Source: Manis javanica (lineage: Eukaryota > Chordata > Mammalia > Pholidota > Manidae). Taken from it: a stretch of DNA of 64,000 nucleotides. Location: the NCBI RefSeq assembly GCF_040802235.1, contig NC_133156.1:138987173-139051172 (forward strand), written 5' to 3'. Position 1 is the first letter of the stretch. Every line of letters begins with the position of its first letter. The position numbers and the translations under genes were made by a program. The notes under the pieces are model-generated. The model worked only from the letters and a program-made list of their open reading frames with translations, did not search any database and was not told where the DNA came from. Below are positions 1 to 12,300 of the stretch, piece by piece.

Positions 1-1228
1 ATCTCTTGAATATAAACATGAGCAACTTTTTCCTGGACACGTCTCCTCAGACAAGGGAAACAAAAGCAAAAATGAACACATGGGACTACATCATCCTAAA
101 AAGCTTCTGTATAACAAAGGACACTATCAGCAGAACAAAAAGGTATCCTACAGTATGGGAGAATATATTTGTAAATGAAATATCTGACAAGGGGTTAACA
201 TCCAAAATATATAAAGAACTCATATACCTCAATACCCACAAAGCAAATAACCCTATTAAAAAATGGGCGGAGGATATGAACAGCCAATTCTCCAAAGAAG
301 AAATTCAGATGGCCAACAGGCACATGAAAAGATGCTCTACATTGCTAATTATCAGGGAAATGCAAATTAAAACCACAAGGAGATATCACCTCATACCAGT
401 TAGGATGGCCAACATAGAAAAGAATAGGAACAACAAATGCTGGTGAGGATGCAGAAAAAGGGGAATCCTCCTAGACTGCTGGTGGGAACGTAAACTAGTT
501 CAACCATTGTGGAAAGCAGTATGGAGGTTCCTCAAAAAACTAAAAATAGAAATACCATTTGACCCAGGAATTCCACTCCTAGGAATTTACCCTAAGAATG
601 CAGGAGCCCAGTTACAAAAAGACATATGCACCCCTATGTTTATCGCAGCACTATTTACAATAGCCAAGAAATGGAAGCAACCTAAATGTCCATCAGTAAA
701 TGAATGGATAAAGACGATGTACATATTCACAATGGTGTATTATTCAGCTATAAGAAGAAAACAAATCCTACCATTTGCAACAACATGGATGGAGCTAGAG
801 GGTATTATGTTCAGTGAAATAAGTCAGGCAGAGAAAGATAAGTACCAAATGACTCTACTCATCTATGAAGCATAAGAACAAAGCAAAAACTGAAGGAACA
901 AAACAGCAGCAGATTCACAGAACCCAACAATGGACTAACAGTTGCCAAATGGAAAGGGACTGGGGGTATGGGTGGGAAGGGAGGAAGAAGGGGAAATAAG
1001 GGGCATCACAATTAGCAGATATAATATAGCAGAGGGGGGGCACACGGGGAAGGCAGTATAAGCACAGAGAAGACAAGTAGTGATTCTATAGCATCTTATT
1101 ATGCTGATGGACAGTGACTATAATGGGGTATGTGGTGAGGACTTGATAATGGGGAGAATCTAGTAATCACAATGTTGCTCATGTAATTGTATATTAATGA
1201 TACCAAAATAAATTAATAAATAAAAAGT
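1..1228 (+). mobile_element. LINE-1 3' end (ORF2 C-terminus, 3' UTR, A-rich tail)
   Basis: This is the 3' part of a L1 retrotransposon, truncated by the window edge. Bases 1-875 translate in one frame as the C-terminal part of ORF2. About 880-1200 is a 3' UTR with a G-rich tract (956-981), and the copy ends in an A-rich AATAAA-containing tail near 1202-1227. It is the least decayed L1 in the window, with a single internal stop in its ORF2 part. It lies antisense to FBXL7, inside intron 1. Confidence 0.93.
6..875 (+). pseudogene. L1 ORF2 C-terminal remnant
   Basis: ORF2 encodes the endonuclease/reverse transcriptase of L1. Only the region after the reverse transcriptase is present, including the cysteine-rich C-terminal part. 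The frame is open from 6 to 443, stopped by TGA at 444-446, and open again in the same frame from 507 to 872. The TGA stands where L1 normally has an arginine CGA/CGG-type codon after a Cys-Trp pair, so it looks like CpG decay. No catalytic domain is in view and no function remains. Confidence 0.85.
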
Positions 1229-1756
1229 ATACCTCTATATTGAACATTAGCTCACATGGTAATAACTGCAGACCATTCCCCCAAATCCATTCTCCCCTTC
1301 TTCCACAGTAATAGTTTAAGCCAACCACACCCCACCAAGCTAAAGGCCACATTTCCTACACTCACTCACTGCTCGAGAAGGGGGGACCCACGGCTCCATC
1401 TGGGGTAATAGATGTGAGTGAAAGTGATGTCAACAATGTCAGGGTCATTTTCAACCTATAACAAAGCCACTTGCCTTGGCGTTCTTTTTGTTCTTCTAAA
1501 CTGGAACACGTATCAGCAGATCATGCCATGGGAATGATGCACCAAAAAGACAGAAGGATCCCTCTCCTGGTATGACCTTTGGAGAAAAGCCCACGTGCAA
1601 ACTGAACTGCTCATCTCCTGGAGATTACATGATTTTTTTTTAATTCTTTCATTTACACTACTTTTGTAGACTCTTGTTAAAGCACCTTAGTTTAACTAAT
1701 CAACTCAGTGAAATCTACTGGTTAGTGTCATTCACCCTAAATTAAATCCTCTGTAA
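1229..1756. other. intronic, no recognisable feature
   Basis: Single-copy-looking AT-rich DNA between the L1 tail and the hAT relic. I see no open frame of note, no RNA gene and no repeat I can name. Confidence 0.5.
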
Positions 1757-1921
1757 CAGCACTGCCCAACAGGACTTTCTCAGTGATGGAAATGTTCTGC
1801 ATCTGCGCTGCCCAGTATGGCAGCCACTGGTGGAGACCAGGCCCTTGAAAGGCATAACTGATTAAATATTTAAAAGCCACATGTGGCTAGTTGCTGGCCA
1901 CTACTTGATTGTACAATGCAG
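1757..1921 (+). mobile_element. hAT-Charlie-type non-autonomous DNA transposon (MER5/MER20/MER58 group)
   Basis: The left end reads CAGCACTGCCCAACAGGACT. The right end contains GCCACATGTGGCTAGTTGCT and finishes ...TTGTACAATGCAG. The two ends are imperfect inverted repeats of the CAGTGCTGTCCAATA type found in old mammalian hAT MITEs. No clear 8-bp target duplication survives. The exact subfamily is uncertain. Confidence 0.65.
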
Positions 1922-3617
1922 TACCTGGAACTATGAATGATATCAATCAGGAAGTCCCATTATCATCATAGAAAAAGCCATATTTTAAAGCTTAAGACTT
2001 TTTGCTAGAATTTTACAGAGTAATAGAAGGCCTCAAACCATAATTTCTTTAAGTAGAAATAGACTTTAGGCTGAGACTAAAAGACGAAGTATTTAGAGTT
2101 TTACCACCACTTCAAAGTCGACAATAGCTTATATCTCAATAGGAAGGACACCTGGGATTCTTTTACATTATCACCAATGCCTTTATCTTGCACAAAACTA
2201 AATTCAGCAGATTGTTTTTATTGAAGAGTCAAATGCAAAGCAGTTTGCAACTACCAGGCTAACCAATAAGGTGCCCTCTTCATTCCATTACAGAGAGGCC
2301 TGGACAGTGCAAACTGACTTCAGGGGTAGCTGGTAACACTTCCAATCAATTTGGGTACTCCTTTTGTAAAGCTCCACTTGAAGAGGTCAAGTTTGCATTT
2401 ATATTGTAAAACACTACAAAATCCCAGGAAAATACTTGTGTTTTAAAGGAGACAAGTGCCATACGAAACATCCGCCTGAAACATGTCACTGAGGCTCTGA
2501 ATACAACTACGAGAAACAAATAAACCTAACTGGGCATTCTGCCCAGAGACAACAGTCAAATATAAACCTTGGAGAAAGAGAGACAGACACAAAGGGAGGG
2601 TGCTCAGACAAGACAGGGATGGAAGAGAGGTCAAGGGCAAGACAGAAGGGGGAGGGATGGATGAAGGACAAGCAGGGGTAGGGAGGGAGGCAGGAAGGAG
2701 GAAAGGCCAACTAAAGCAGTTCAGACCATCACCCAGCAATGAGGAGCAAATCAGACGGGCAAGTCTGGCCCCAAGTCTTAAACATATTCCCGAAGGCCCT
2801 CATTGAGGCATTCCCATGGGGGATTTACATAGACACACAAAATTTACACGGTTTTTGCCCCAGAGTGAGTTTATTGAGTTTATTTGTAATCTTAACAAGT
2901 GGACATTCCAGACTCTATTACTGGATGACCTTTAACAGTAATGAAAGCAGTATTTTCAAATGACTTTTAAAAGCTTTAGACAAATCTGAATCTTTGCTCA
3001 ATACAAAGAAATATAAAGATTTAACCCACATAAATATAAAGCAATAACAAATAGAGGCAATGTTTACAGCCCTGTCATCCCCTAGGCCTGCAAGATTGTA
3101 CAGAATCATGGGAATTTGGGTTTTTCCTTACCCTCCTTTTTCCACCAAGATACGAGCATTGCACTTTGTCATCTTTTGGACTTGGAAACACAAAACTCAA
3201 ATGTTGCAAATTTTTAAATCAAATGATACCATCCCAAGAAGAATAGGCTCTTTATGCTTAGAATAAATAGCTAAAAGTTATTTCCCAAAATGAAAGTGTC
3301 TAAAAATGTATTACATGCATGTACAAGGTAGAATATTGGACTAAGGACCAGACTGGGAGATGCAGCTTCTAATGATAACTTTGCCTTAAGTCCGCTTAAT
3401 AATTAATAATAATAATGATAACATTAGTATTTATTTAACTGATTCTCCACCCAACCCACTGCCCATTTGACACCCTTTCTATAATCAGTATATTATCTTA
3501 GAATTGCTGTGGCAAATCACACTGTAATTTTGTGAAATCTTGCAGTCATGCATTCTGAGATCAAGAGAGGAGCAATATCCACTTACTTAGATTTGATGAA
3601 ATGCAGCTTAAAGTGGA
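1922..3617. other. intronic, mostly unique DNA
   Basis: No gene seen. It contains a purine-rich stretch at about 2573-2710 and a short AAT/AATAAT-rich run near 3398-3420. The weak open frames around 2443-2963 follow the base bias of the purine-rich stretch and do not look coding. Confidence 0.5.
2573..2710 (+). repeat. GA-rich low-complexity tract
   Basis: Purine-biased sequence made of AGGGAGG, AAGGAGG and GACAAG-like blocks without a fixed period. The opposite strand yields proline/serine/leucine-rich open frames that are by-products of this bias. Confidence 0.7.
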
Positions 3618-3850
3618 GCAATAAGTAGCATTTACTGTGAGCCAGACAATGGAACTTCTATCTACTAATTTAATCCATTCCCTGTCAACTCTTGTTGGGA
3701 AGAACTGCTAATGACTCCATTATCCAGATGCAGAATCAAGGTACAAAGAGGTTGTAACTTGCACAAGATCACGCAACTAGGAAATGGCAGAGCCAGTTTG
3801 AACACCAAAATCTGGCATCTGGGACTGCACTCACAGCCACCATGCTCACC
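3618..3850 (-). mobile_element. MIR SINE relic
   Basis: Read on the plus strand it follows the reversed MIR order: a TTTACTGTGAGCCAGACAATG block, then a CATTATCCAGATGCAGAATC block, then AACTTGCACAAGATCACGCA and AACTAGGAAATGGCAGAGCC. These match the MIR pattern of the CCAGGCACTG end, the 'cattttacagatgag' core and the tRNA-proximal 'cttgcccaaggtcaca' region. It is old and diverged. Confidence 0.8.
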
Positions 3851-5119
3851 GTTGTACCTTGCACAGGACTTTGCATGCCTCTTTCCAAGCATCCAGTACC
3901 TGAGCTTTTTTTTAGTCCCCGAAGGGAAGCACTGCACTAAGTCATCTCTAGAGTCCTCTCCAGCTTTAAAAGCATTTTCTGACATAAATGAGAGCACATC
4001 ACAATCCCTTGTAGGATAGATACCATATTATTAAAGAAACAGATGATATTTTAATTCTAACTGCATTTCTTAAATTCCTTACAGCAGGTCACTGTATTTC
4101 TCTCCATTTACAGGAAAAAAAAAAACTTACAGAACAAAACTAAGGCACTTTTGTTCTTGGTTAAACAATGGTAACTTTAAATAAAGTAAATAGTACCCTT
4201 TAGGAAACCTGATCACTATTTTTGTATCACCTTTTGTTTAATTCAGCTATGTTTTTCAATTTCTGTAGTGGTGGACATTGGGAGAAATTTTAAATCACAG
4301 CAAATAAATGTGCCAGAATCTAACACATAGCATATAATTTGATCTTGTGACTACTGGAACTGGACCAGTAAAGTGCACATATACATACCCTCCATATACA
4401 CAAGCACATGGACAATTTGTGTGTGTGAACAGTATTTTACACTGAAGTAAGGACTCCTAAAAACAGTGGAATTTTCCCCACAAACATGAGAACCATTAAA
4501 AAGTCTATTATTGTATGAAATGGCATAGAAAATAACAAATCAGTGTTAACTCCCTGTTAACACCAGGTCTGTCTTCCAATCACACAAATACCTGATTTCT
4601 CTACTTCCTAGGAATGTCTACATTTGCCATAATAAAAATATAGCTCACACTCTTTTTCAGATCCTTCATGCAATTAGAACTGAAAAATGAAAACTTCACA
4701 AAAAATAAACCACATTCTAACTTCCCTCCAAGTGCGGATCTGAAGGGACTGTCCAAAAGAGAGAGAAATAGAGCATAGCTTAAGCTGCTCCTGTGACAAC
4801 TTCTTCGAGCTATAGAGAGGAATTTCCTGTTTTAAAAATGAATTCCAAAAACAACTTTCTTTTTTCAATTTTCCAACTTTCTGGCAGCATTTATTCCAAG
4901 TCAATCTACTAGTTTACTGGGCCAAATCAGGAGAATGCAGAAATATAATGAAGTAGCACTTGAGGTAGCTATTTATTTTTAGCTACTTTAACAATAAGGC
5001 TCTGATGAGGTCTCCTGTCTTGCAAGGAGCAGGGCCCAGATCCTAACTTGGGGTATTTGGCTCCACAGCTGCTTCATGCGCATGGTGCCCCACCACCACT
5101 ACTATATGCTTTTCTGGGT
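3851..5119. other. intronic, mostly unique DNA
   Basis: No gene seen. It includes one copy (4027-4131) of a diverged 100-bp sequence that recurs at 9606-9706. Confidence 0.45.
4027..4131 (+). repeat. diverged dispersed repeat, copy A
   Basis: Shares with 9606-9706 the blocks TTATTAAAGA, CATTTCTTAAATTCCTTA (TATTTCTTAAATTCCTTA in copy B) and CCATTTACA followed by an A-run, in the same order and spacing. By eye about three quarters of positions agree. The repeat family is not recognised. Confidence 0.6.
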
Positions 5120-5260
5120 TCCTCACCAGACTCCAAGTTCCTAGAGGACAAGAAGACATTTTATTATTCACTAATCTCATGGGCAGGCTGAGCTGGATGT
5201 TGACACATAGAAGGAGATTAATAAATACCTGCTGGCTAAATGAATTCATAAAGGAATGAA
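5120..5260 (+). mobile_element. L2 3'-end fragment
   Basis: The order 'aagttcctagaggacaagaa', then 'gacacatagaaggagattaataaata', then 'ctgctggctaaatgaattc' follows the L2 3' end pattern (gctccttgagggcaggga ... cacatagtaggtgctcaataaa ... ttgaatgaatga). Heavily diverged. Confidence 0.6.
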
Positions 5261-6055
5261 CAACAGAGATGAACAAATGTCCAAATGTATCAGTCCCTGA
5301 AAAATTCTCTCACATCCTGGGTAGTAATTACCAAAGCAGAGATAATGGGCCAACTGAACTACCCTGGCCTCCAGAACCAACTCAGTGGAACTCAGGTCAA
5401 TCAGAAAGTTAAGGTGAGCTAATGGGGCACCCAACCACCCAGCTCAGAAGGTAGAGTCTTGCCAGAGTCTTCCATCTCACTCAACCCCTTCCTCAGCCAA
5501 TCAGACACCAAGTCCCACTGATTCTGCCTTCTTGTCATCACTGAAACCTACACGTTCCTCTCCAGTCACTATACCCTGCCATATGCCATATGCAGGCTTT
5601 CGCCTGCTCTCAGCTATTCTCCCTACCTCACACCACACACATTAAGGTCTTGATGTGGCTCAATGGATAGTACCCCTTTCTCCCACCAGTGTCAAAACAA
5701 ACTGGAATATAATTTAAAAGGAATGACAGAGAAGAAAATAGCACCTTTATTTCTAGGAACTCTACTTCAGAGCTTGTGGTTTTAGTTCTATAGCCAAATG
5801 GTTAACATTGAACTCAAGTGTTGGCAAATATGAGACCAAAGCTGGTCTCCTCATGGGCAGAAGAGCTTCTTCCAGAGGAGCTGTGCCCTGAGGGCAGCTC
5901 TTTCCAAAAGGAAAACAAAATAGGGTTCAGATATCAACTTTAACCCTCCCAAATTTACCAACCAGGTGAAGTACCCCAGGCCAGGAGTTTTATAAATCAG
6001 ACTCCCTTCACATGGAAGTAAACACAAGGAGCAAAGAAGAGCAACCCACATGCCT
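5261..6055. other. intronic, no recognisable feature
   Basis: Unremarkable sequence with scattered short open frames on both strands. Nothing I can support as a gene or repeat. Confidence 0.45.
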
Positions 6056-6560
6056 CTCCAGTGATCCCTCAAATCTGTCCAAGGATGCCCTTGCTAGAAC
6101 ATTTCCCTCCTGCCATCCCCCAACCTTCCCACTGTTTTCATGGCCATGAGAACCTGCCTACCTCTCCAGGTGTGGAGCTCAGTTCAGACTACCCTCTTCT
6201 CCCCTCATCTCTTATCCCCTGGCTCCTTCCTCCTTGTCTGACCTTCTGTTGTTCCCCCTATCTCCTTCTCAGCCATGCCTGCCAAGCCCTTACTCCTCTT
6301 TCCACTCAATTCAAGGTCATCTCAGACAGGAAGGCCTTGGGAACATCCCCAGCTAAAGCTCACCTTGGCCAAGTTTGTGTCTCCCATCGCATGCTTCAGT
6401 TTTGCCATCCATGGCTCCTTTATTATATTTCAGCTACTAGAGTGTAGGCCCCTTAGGTCAGAAACAATTTCTTATATTGTTTAACTTTCCAATACCTAGC
6501 ACAGATTCTGGTACACGGATATTACAAATATTTATTGGATTAGAGAGATTCAAGCAGATG
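6056..6560 (+). mobile_element. L2 LINE 3' region
   Basis: A C/T-rich body is followed by CTACTAGAGTGTAGGCCCCT, AATACCTAGCACAGATTCTG and AATATTTATTGGATTAGAGA, the characteristic L2 3'-end order. The plus-strand open frame at 6061-6447 lies wholly within it and is not a gene. Confidence 0.75.
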
Positions 6561-9500
6561 CAAAGCAGAATATAAAAGTTCCATAAAAATGAAATGCCAC
6601 TGTGGCTCAGAGGGAAGAGAAAATACAGTTGAGAGAACCTGACATACTTCTTCAAAGTAAAGGGTCAAGCATTATAAACAAAGATATATCTAAGGAAAAT
6701 CAAAGAAAGTTTCATTTTAAAAATTAACATTGAATAGGGCCTGAATTGAGCAGGACTTGCTGGCTAATCACATGGGAAGAATATTCCAAGGAAAGAAAAA
6801 AAGAGGAGCATGACAAAACCCACAAATCTAGGAAAATCAAGATATATTTGAGGAGCATACCCAGTTCGGCCACGGTATGCAGTGCATACAGAACAGCAGC
6901 TTAGGAGAAAGCTGGAGAAGGAATCTGGCTACAGCATACATACGGGCTTGAATACCAAATAAAATAAATTTTGACTTAATTTACAGACAATGGGAGTTGA
7001 AGAATGTTTTCTAAAGGAGTAGCCTGGTTTATTATGCCAAGGAAAACATACAAAATCAGAATCCTTGTAGAAGGGATAATAATAAACTAATAATTTGGTT
7101 TTCAATTACTTCCAAATTTCTCAGGATCATAGTGCTTGAGCTTATTACAGTTTGAGAATCTCAACGGAACATTATCTGAGCATAATAAAATGACTAATAA
7201 GCTATTTAGGATGATCATGAGACTACATATTAATTTGTAGTCATTTTTCATTTTGCTTATGATTCTGTCAACCTACTCCTGCATGTTTCATCTGTCTAAT
7301 GAATCTGCACTTGCCACTGGTCTACCAATAAGCCTTGCCAATTTCCCAATTCTCTTAATAGCCAGTAATACGAAATGCCGATTTCAGGCAATATGGCTAT
7401 GACCATCTGTTTCTACTACACTATTTCTTCTTCACTGTTTTATTATCAACTATGGTGAGCTTCCAATCACTGTTCAAAAACTAGTACATAATCAGCAAGA
7501 TGGAACCACGTAGGAATTGTTGAGATGTCTGATTTCAGTGCCAGTTGAGCAAATAGATCAGACAGATAAATGGTCTCTAGACCCATCTGCAGTCAATTCT
7601 GAGTTACAGCAGCAGAACAACTCTGAATAAATTTCAACATGGCTCTCCCAAAACAGCACTAGTAGCAGCTGAGCTATAAGCTTGTTTCTCCTCTTTTCCA
7701 ATGAGCTATGTGCTATTGATCAACTCACTTTAGTGTACTAGGATTGCCTAATCTATACAATGAAAGGATTAGAGTAGGTCCCCATGCAGAAAACCAGAGC
7801 ATGAAGACTCCGTCTTAAGGGAGATATCCAGGAAGTACATGGCTTTACAGCAGTGGCGTCCTCACCTTGACCACGGCCAGAACCGTACCCTATTCCAACT
7901 TCTCTGTGTCTTATGTTGGGTTTGCTGATGAACAGTCTTTGAGATGATCATAAGTACAGGTGGCGTATAGGGAAATACCCTCAGAATCACTCTTGTGAAA
8001 GGCAGGGGAGAAGGCAGACTGGACAGAGACAGAAGTTGGTCTGCGATGTAATTGCTACGGAGGACTCAGCCAACTCCGTGGGGAGCTATGGGCCCACGAC
8101 GGTCCTTCGGGGTTGCCCCAGATAGCATTCCCACCTCAACTGGACTTCATGAGAGCTGCTCCCCTGCCTTCAGTGACAATTTCTGGAGAAGCACTGGGCT
8201 GTGAGCCATCAGTGGCCAAGATTCAGTGTGACTGGGGGTAAGAGAGTCATTGCAGGAGGGGCTAACCCCAGAGAAGTAGGACAGCCACTACATTCACCTT
8301 AAGTTTTCTGAAAATAAGGAAGGAAGAAAAAAGGGTATGAGGCACAGTGAGGAAGAAAGAAATGGATTAAAAAGAAACAGCTGGACTAAGGAAACCAATT
8401 TTAGTATCTGAAAGCTTCGCTATTTTGTGACCTTGGCAAAGCTGCTCCACTTCTTTCTCTCAATCCCTTTCTCTGCAGGGTGATCTGTGGTCACTTTTGC
8501 CACTAAAATATCCATGATTCTATTCCATATTTCATACTTGGTCACCTTCCCATGCCCTTGTGTCACCTAACCTCAAGACTTACAAATACTGCTAAGGAAA
8601 AAACTCACACATATCAAAAATTGGCAGGAGCATTTGAAATTCATCTTTGTAAACTGTGAAGAGATGATCAGCAGCAGCAGCAAATTTCAGTCTACACACT
8701 ACAGTGAACACACGGCAATACCAAGACTAAATTAGATTTACAGGCAGCAGCTTAGGGATTTTGATATTAGACAGAATATAATTATTCAGTTAGTTGTATC
8801 TTCATTACCAGTGCTCCCCTTTGTGAGGCAATTTTCCTTATTGGAAGTAAAGCAACCCCAACCAAAGCATTTAAAAATGATCCTTTTCCTGCTTTTATTA
8901 ACCCGTATCAAAGAAATGACTATTCGAAGCACAACCAAGGGGAGGGAATTGGCTTTTTATTGCTTGGCTCCTGTTGTTATGGCTTTAGGAGTAGAGAAGG
9001 ACTCCCCAAGGAGATAATGTCTCTCAGAACAAGCTTGCAGGGTAATCAACAGGAGAGGTCTTTCAAGAGAGAGAGGAAAAAAAGAGAAAATTACTAAAAT
9101 ATAATTAAATAAGCAAAGTAGATGCAAAATAAAAATGCAAAAAAGTAGGCTGTTCAGGACAGAAATGCCATGTCTTAAAATTTACTTTTTCCAAGTAGGG
9201 TGCACAACATACGTTGTCCAAATGGGGCCACATAAACCTCTCCAACCAATGGAGCAACTGTTGATCTTTAAAATTAAAAATCAAAACACAAAAATGAGCA
9301 TATGAATGCTGCCTATGAACCTGAACTTATACTCTACACTTCAAAAAGAGTGTCAACCCAGCTCAGGGTCATGTAGAGTGAAATTCCCACCAAGAAGCTT
9401 CTATATCCACTCACCTGAGCTGAACACTCCTTCAGGTGAACAAACTAAGACAAACAGTTCCAAGTGGACATCATGTCACAGAACTACTTCAAGTCCTGTG

Positions 9501-11244
9501 TTCATAAAGGAGTCGCTGCTGTCCCACATTCCATCTGATAAAGCTCATGTGTTGGACTGTTTACTTTTTCTTAGCTTGATTGTTACAGTGACCCTCTGTC
9601 TGATGCTTATTAAAGAGACAAATGACACTTCAATTTTGATTGTATTTCTTAAATTCCTTAGAGGATATGTACTTTCTTTCCATTTACAAAAGAAAAAAAA
9701 AGATGTAACGAGTAATGGATTTTGCTTAATACATAGAAAGGGGGTATTTAAATACAGTCTCATGTGTAGTTACACATCCACCCACACTACAGCTCGATAA
9801 TATTTTTCTTTTTTTCTCAAACTGATTATTTCACTTCTGATTTTAGTAATCTGAGAAACCAGAGGCAGAAGATTTACTAGAAATCATTCCAGTCACACCA
9901 AGACACACACAATATCTTTTATGTTCGGTACAATGAAAAGCAGAAAAATAAAGATGCAAATTCCCCCAAAAAAGTAAATTAGTATATGAATTTAAATGGA
10001 TTCATAATCCTATGACCCTTTAATCCAGAAAGAGAAAACACAGAGCCAAAGGAATGATTTATTAAAGACTGAATTCTTCAAATGTTTCCTAGATTAATGA
10101 TCGGTTTAAGTGTCATATAAACCCAATCTCTAAATCAGTTGAAACAAGTATTCCCAAACAATGTAATTTTCAACAAAAAATACACAATAGTATTCTACTC
10201 AATACTAATCATTAAAACAAGTTAAGGTGACAATATTGCTAATGTCTTCATGCTAAAAAAACGCATATTTCCTTTTTCCTTAAATGAACAAAACCTATTT
10301 TTGTCCATAAGAAGAGAGAACTGCACTGTTAAAAATAAAGGTCCAAGTTAGAATATCCTCAGAAGAAAATTTATGTCCAGAGAAATTTTTCTTTTACTGT
10401 AAAATGTCCAAGAAAAGTCCACTGAAAATATGATAAGATTTCATAGGTTTTTTTTTTTTTTGATCCAATAAAGATTGTGGCTACATACTCATCCTCATTT
10501 ACCTCATTTGATTACCTAACAAAAAATATACTGAGGACCTACTATGTGAGTGGGGTTATATTCACTGCAGGGGGAGCATGTGGGAAGAGTGCAGGAAATA
10601 GAATAAAAATGTGTTCAAACTTAAGGCCAGTGAATGGAAAGTGAACCCATTAATGGCTAAATGAACAAGGTAGAGTTCTATCATAACAATGATAGAACCC
10701 CAATGACTTCTGCGGAAATTAACTCATTCTAAGGGCTTGCCCCAGGAAACACTTCCAAAGACCTCTGAGAAATCTGTTTACTCACCAGCAGAGGATACCA
10801 GAAAACTGAAGAGAATCAGGACTCCCATGAAGCTGAGGGTCCCCAGTTTTCAAGTTGATTCTGTGATCTAGCCAGCAGTAAGAAACTTTCTCTAAGCCTC
10901 TCAAGCAGTTTTTCAGAGGAGGGAAACACCCCTAAAGCCCCAGCCAAGTTTTATCAACTAGCAAGTGCCCTCTGTCTTGTCGTGAACATTTGTCTAACAA
11001 CAATTCAATCTGCATTATCATTACGATAATCTGATCACTGGGAGGTTGCACCCTGGGCCGTGGCATAGCTCCAGTGGCCTGAAATGACCAAGAGGGAGCG
11101 AGAGTCTCTACTTTAAGCACAGCTGCAAAAGCAGTTAAAGGACCTAGGCTTGCAGATGCCCATTTTCATCTTTGGGAGCAAGCAATTCAAAATATGGCAA
11201 GAATGCCTGGTGATGATCCTCCCACATGATTTATTTTTGTTTCC
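6561..11244. other. intronic, mostly unique DNA
   Basis: No gene recognised. About 7780-8330 is more GC-rich and has the patchy look of an old LTR or other interspersed repeat, but I cannot classify it. Copy B of the dispersed repeat is at 9606-9706, and a T-run lies at about 10446-10461. Around 10500-10560 a 'gaggacctactatgtgag' block suggests another reversed L2/MIR end. The 164-codon open frame at 9306-9800 has no recognisable domain and overlaps copy B. Confidence 0.4.
9606..9706 (+). repeat. diverged dispersed repeat, copy B
   Basis: Partner of 4027-4131 in the same orientation, 5.6 kb away. The shared segment ends in both copies at an A-run. Similarity outside the segment is not visible, so this is a dispersed element rather than a long duplication. 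Confidence 0.6.
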
Positions 11245-11470
11245 TTGTAACACCTAAAGGAGAGGGATGGTATAATGGAAAGTGTGATAAATTTAGAATT
11301 AAAATGATCCTATCTAATCCTCACTATAAAATCAAGGTAAGTCATTTAAATGGCCAAGGCCTCAGTTTCCACACCTATAAAGTGGGGATCATGATGGACA
11401 CCCCTCCCCCATGGTCCCAGGGATGATAAATAAGATGAATTTCTATAAGGTTTTAGAGTTTCCAAGCAAT
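11245..11470 (+). mobile_element. MIR SINE relic
   Basis: Forward MIR pattern: GATGGTATAATGGAAAGTGT (the 'agcatagtggttaagag' head), AAGGTAAGTCATTTAAATGG, CCTCAGTTTCCACACCTATA, AAGTGGGGATCATGATGG and GATGATAAATAAGATGAAT. The order and spacing of blocks match the family well. Confidence 0.8.
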
Positions 11471-12104
11471 TTCATAGGCACACTCATGGAGAAGTCTCCC
11501 AGGGGCTGGCAAAATAGAAGGGCAAATTCTCAAATACATATTGGAATAATTCCCCATATTAATGGCTGTTTCAAATCCATAGTTTTGAATCTGGAGAGAA
11601 ATGTAAGGCATAATTATAAGCCACTCAAGGACGAAAGAAAATGTGTGCACCTTTCTCTGCCCTTTTTTGGGTAGGTACTGGAGCTACCCCAGGTGAGGAG
11701 CTATCCCGGGACAGACAGCAAGGACAAGTTCCTAATGCTCCGGAGGGTCAGGAAGACAGCCTCTCAGTCCTTCGTTATGCTCTGCAGACTCTAAAGAATA
11801 TGCTAATTATTTTACCTGCTGATGTTATTATAGACACTAGTTAGCCTGCCAATTTGTCAGCAGATTGTTACCTAATGAGCAGTTAATTTGTCCTTGGAGG
11901 ACCAGGTAAAATGAGCTTCTGAAAGTTTCCTTCAAAAGATGTCTTTCATTTTTGATCACCTCATCCATAAAACTGTCACTTTTTTTTAACAGCTACTTCT
12001 CAGTCACTGAAATTCTTTGAAACACATACAAAAAACAAAGATGGGAAACTGGGGCTGCCCGGCAATGACAAGGTGGGAGAGGGTCCCAGGCACAGCAGCC
12101 GCAG
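11471..12104. other. intronic, no recognisable feature
   Basis: No repeat or gene I can name. Short open frames on both strands show no domain. Confidence 0.4.
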
Positions 12105-12300
12105 AGGCAGGGCTGGACCACTCACCAGCTGGGCACCCTGGGCAGGGGCTGGCCTCGAAGCTGTGATGTTGGCAACTGTAAAATGGAGAATCAGTGCCCA
12201 CCTCTCCGGCTGTTGTGAACTACAAGAATATAAAGAGGGGCAAGGGCACCTAGGATGTGCTCTATAATTCTTACCTACTATTCCCAAAATGACCAAAAAT
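12105..12300 (+). mobile_element. MIR SINE relic
   Basis: CCACTCACCAGCTGGGCACC, GTAAAATGGAGAATCAGTGC, CCCACCTCTCCGGCTGTTGT and GGCACCTAGGATGTGCTC follow the forward MIR order (cacttactagctgtgtgacc ... gtaaaatggggataat ... cctacctcatagggttgt ... agcacctagcacagtgcc). Confidence 0.7.

Noticed and set aside
9306..9800. 164-codon plus-strand open frame as a gene
   Set aside because: No domain, no splice or promoter context, and it covers an unrelated dispersed repeat copy.
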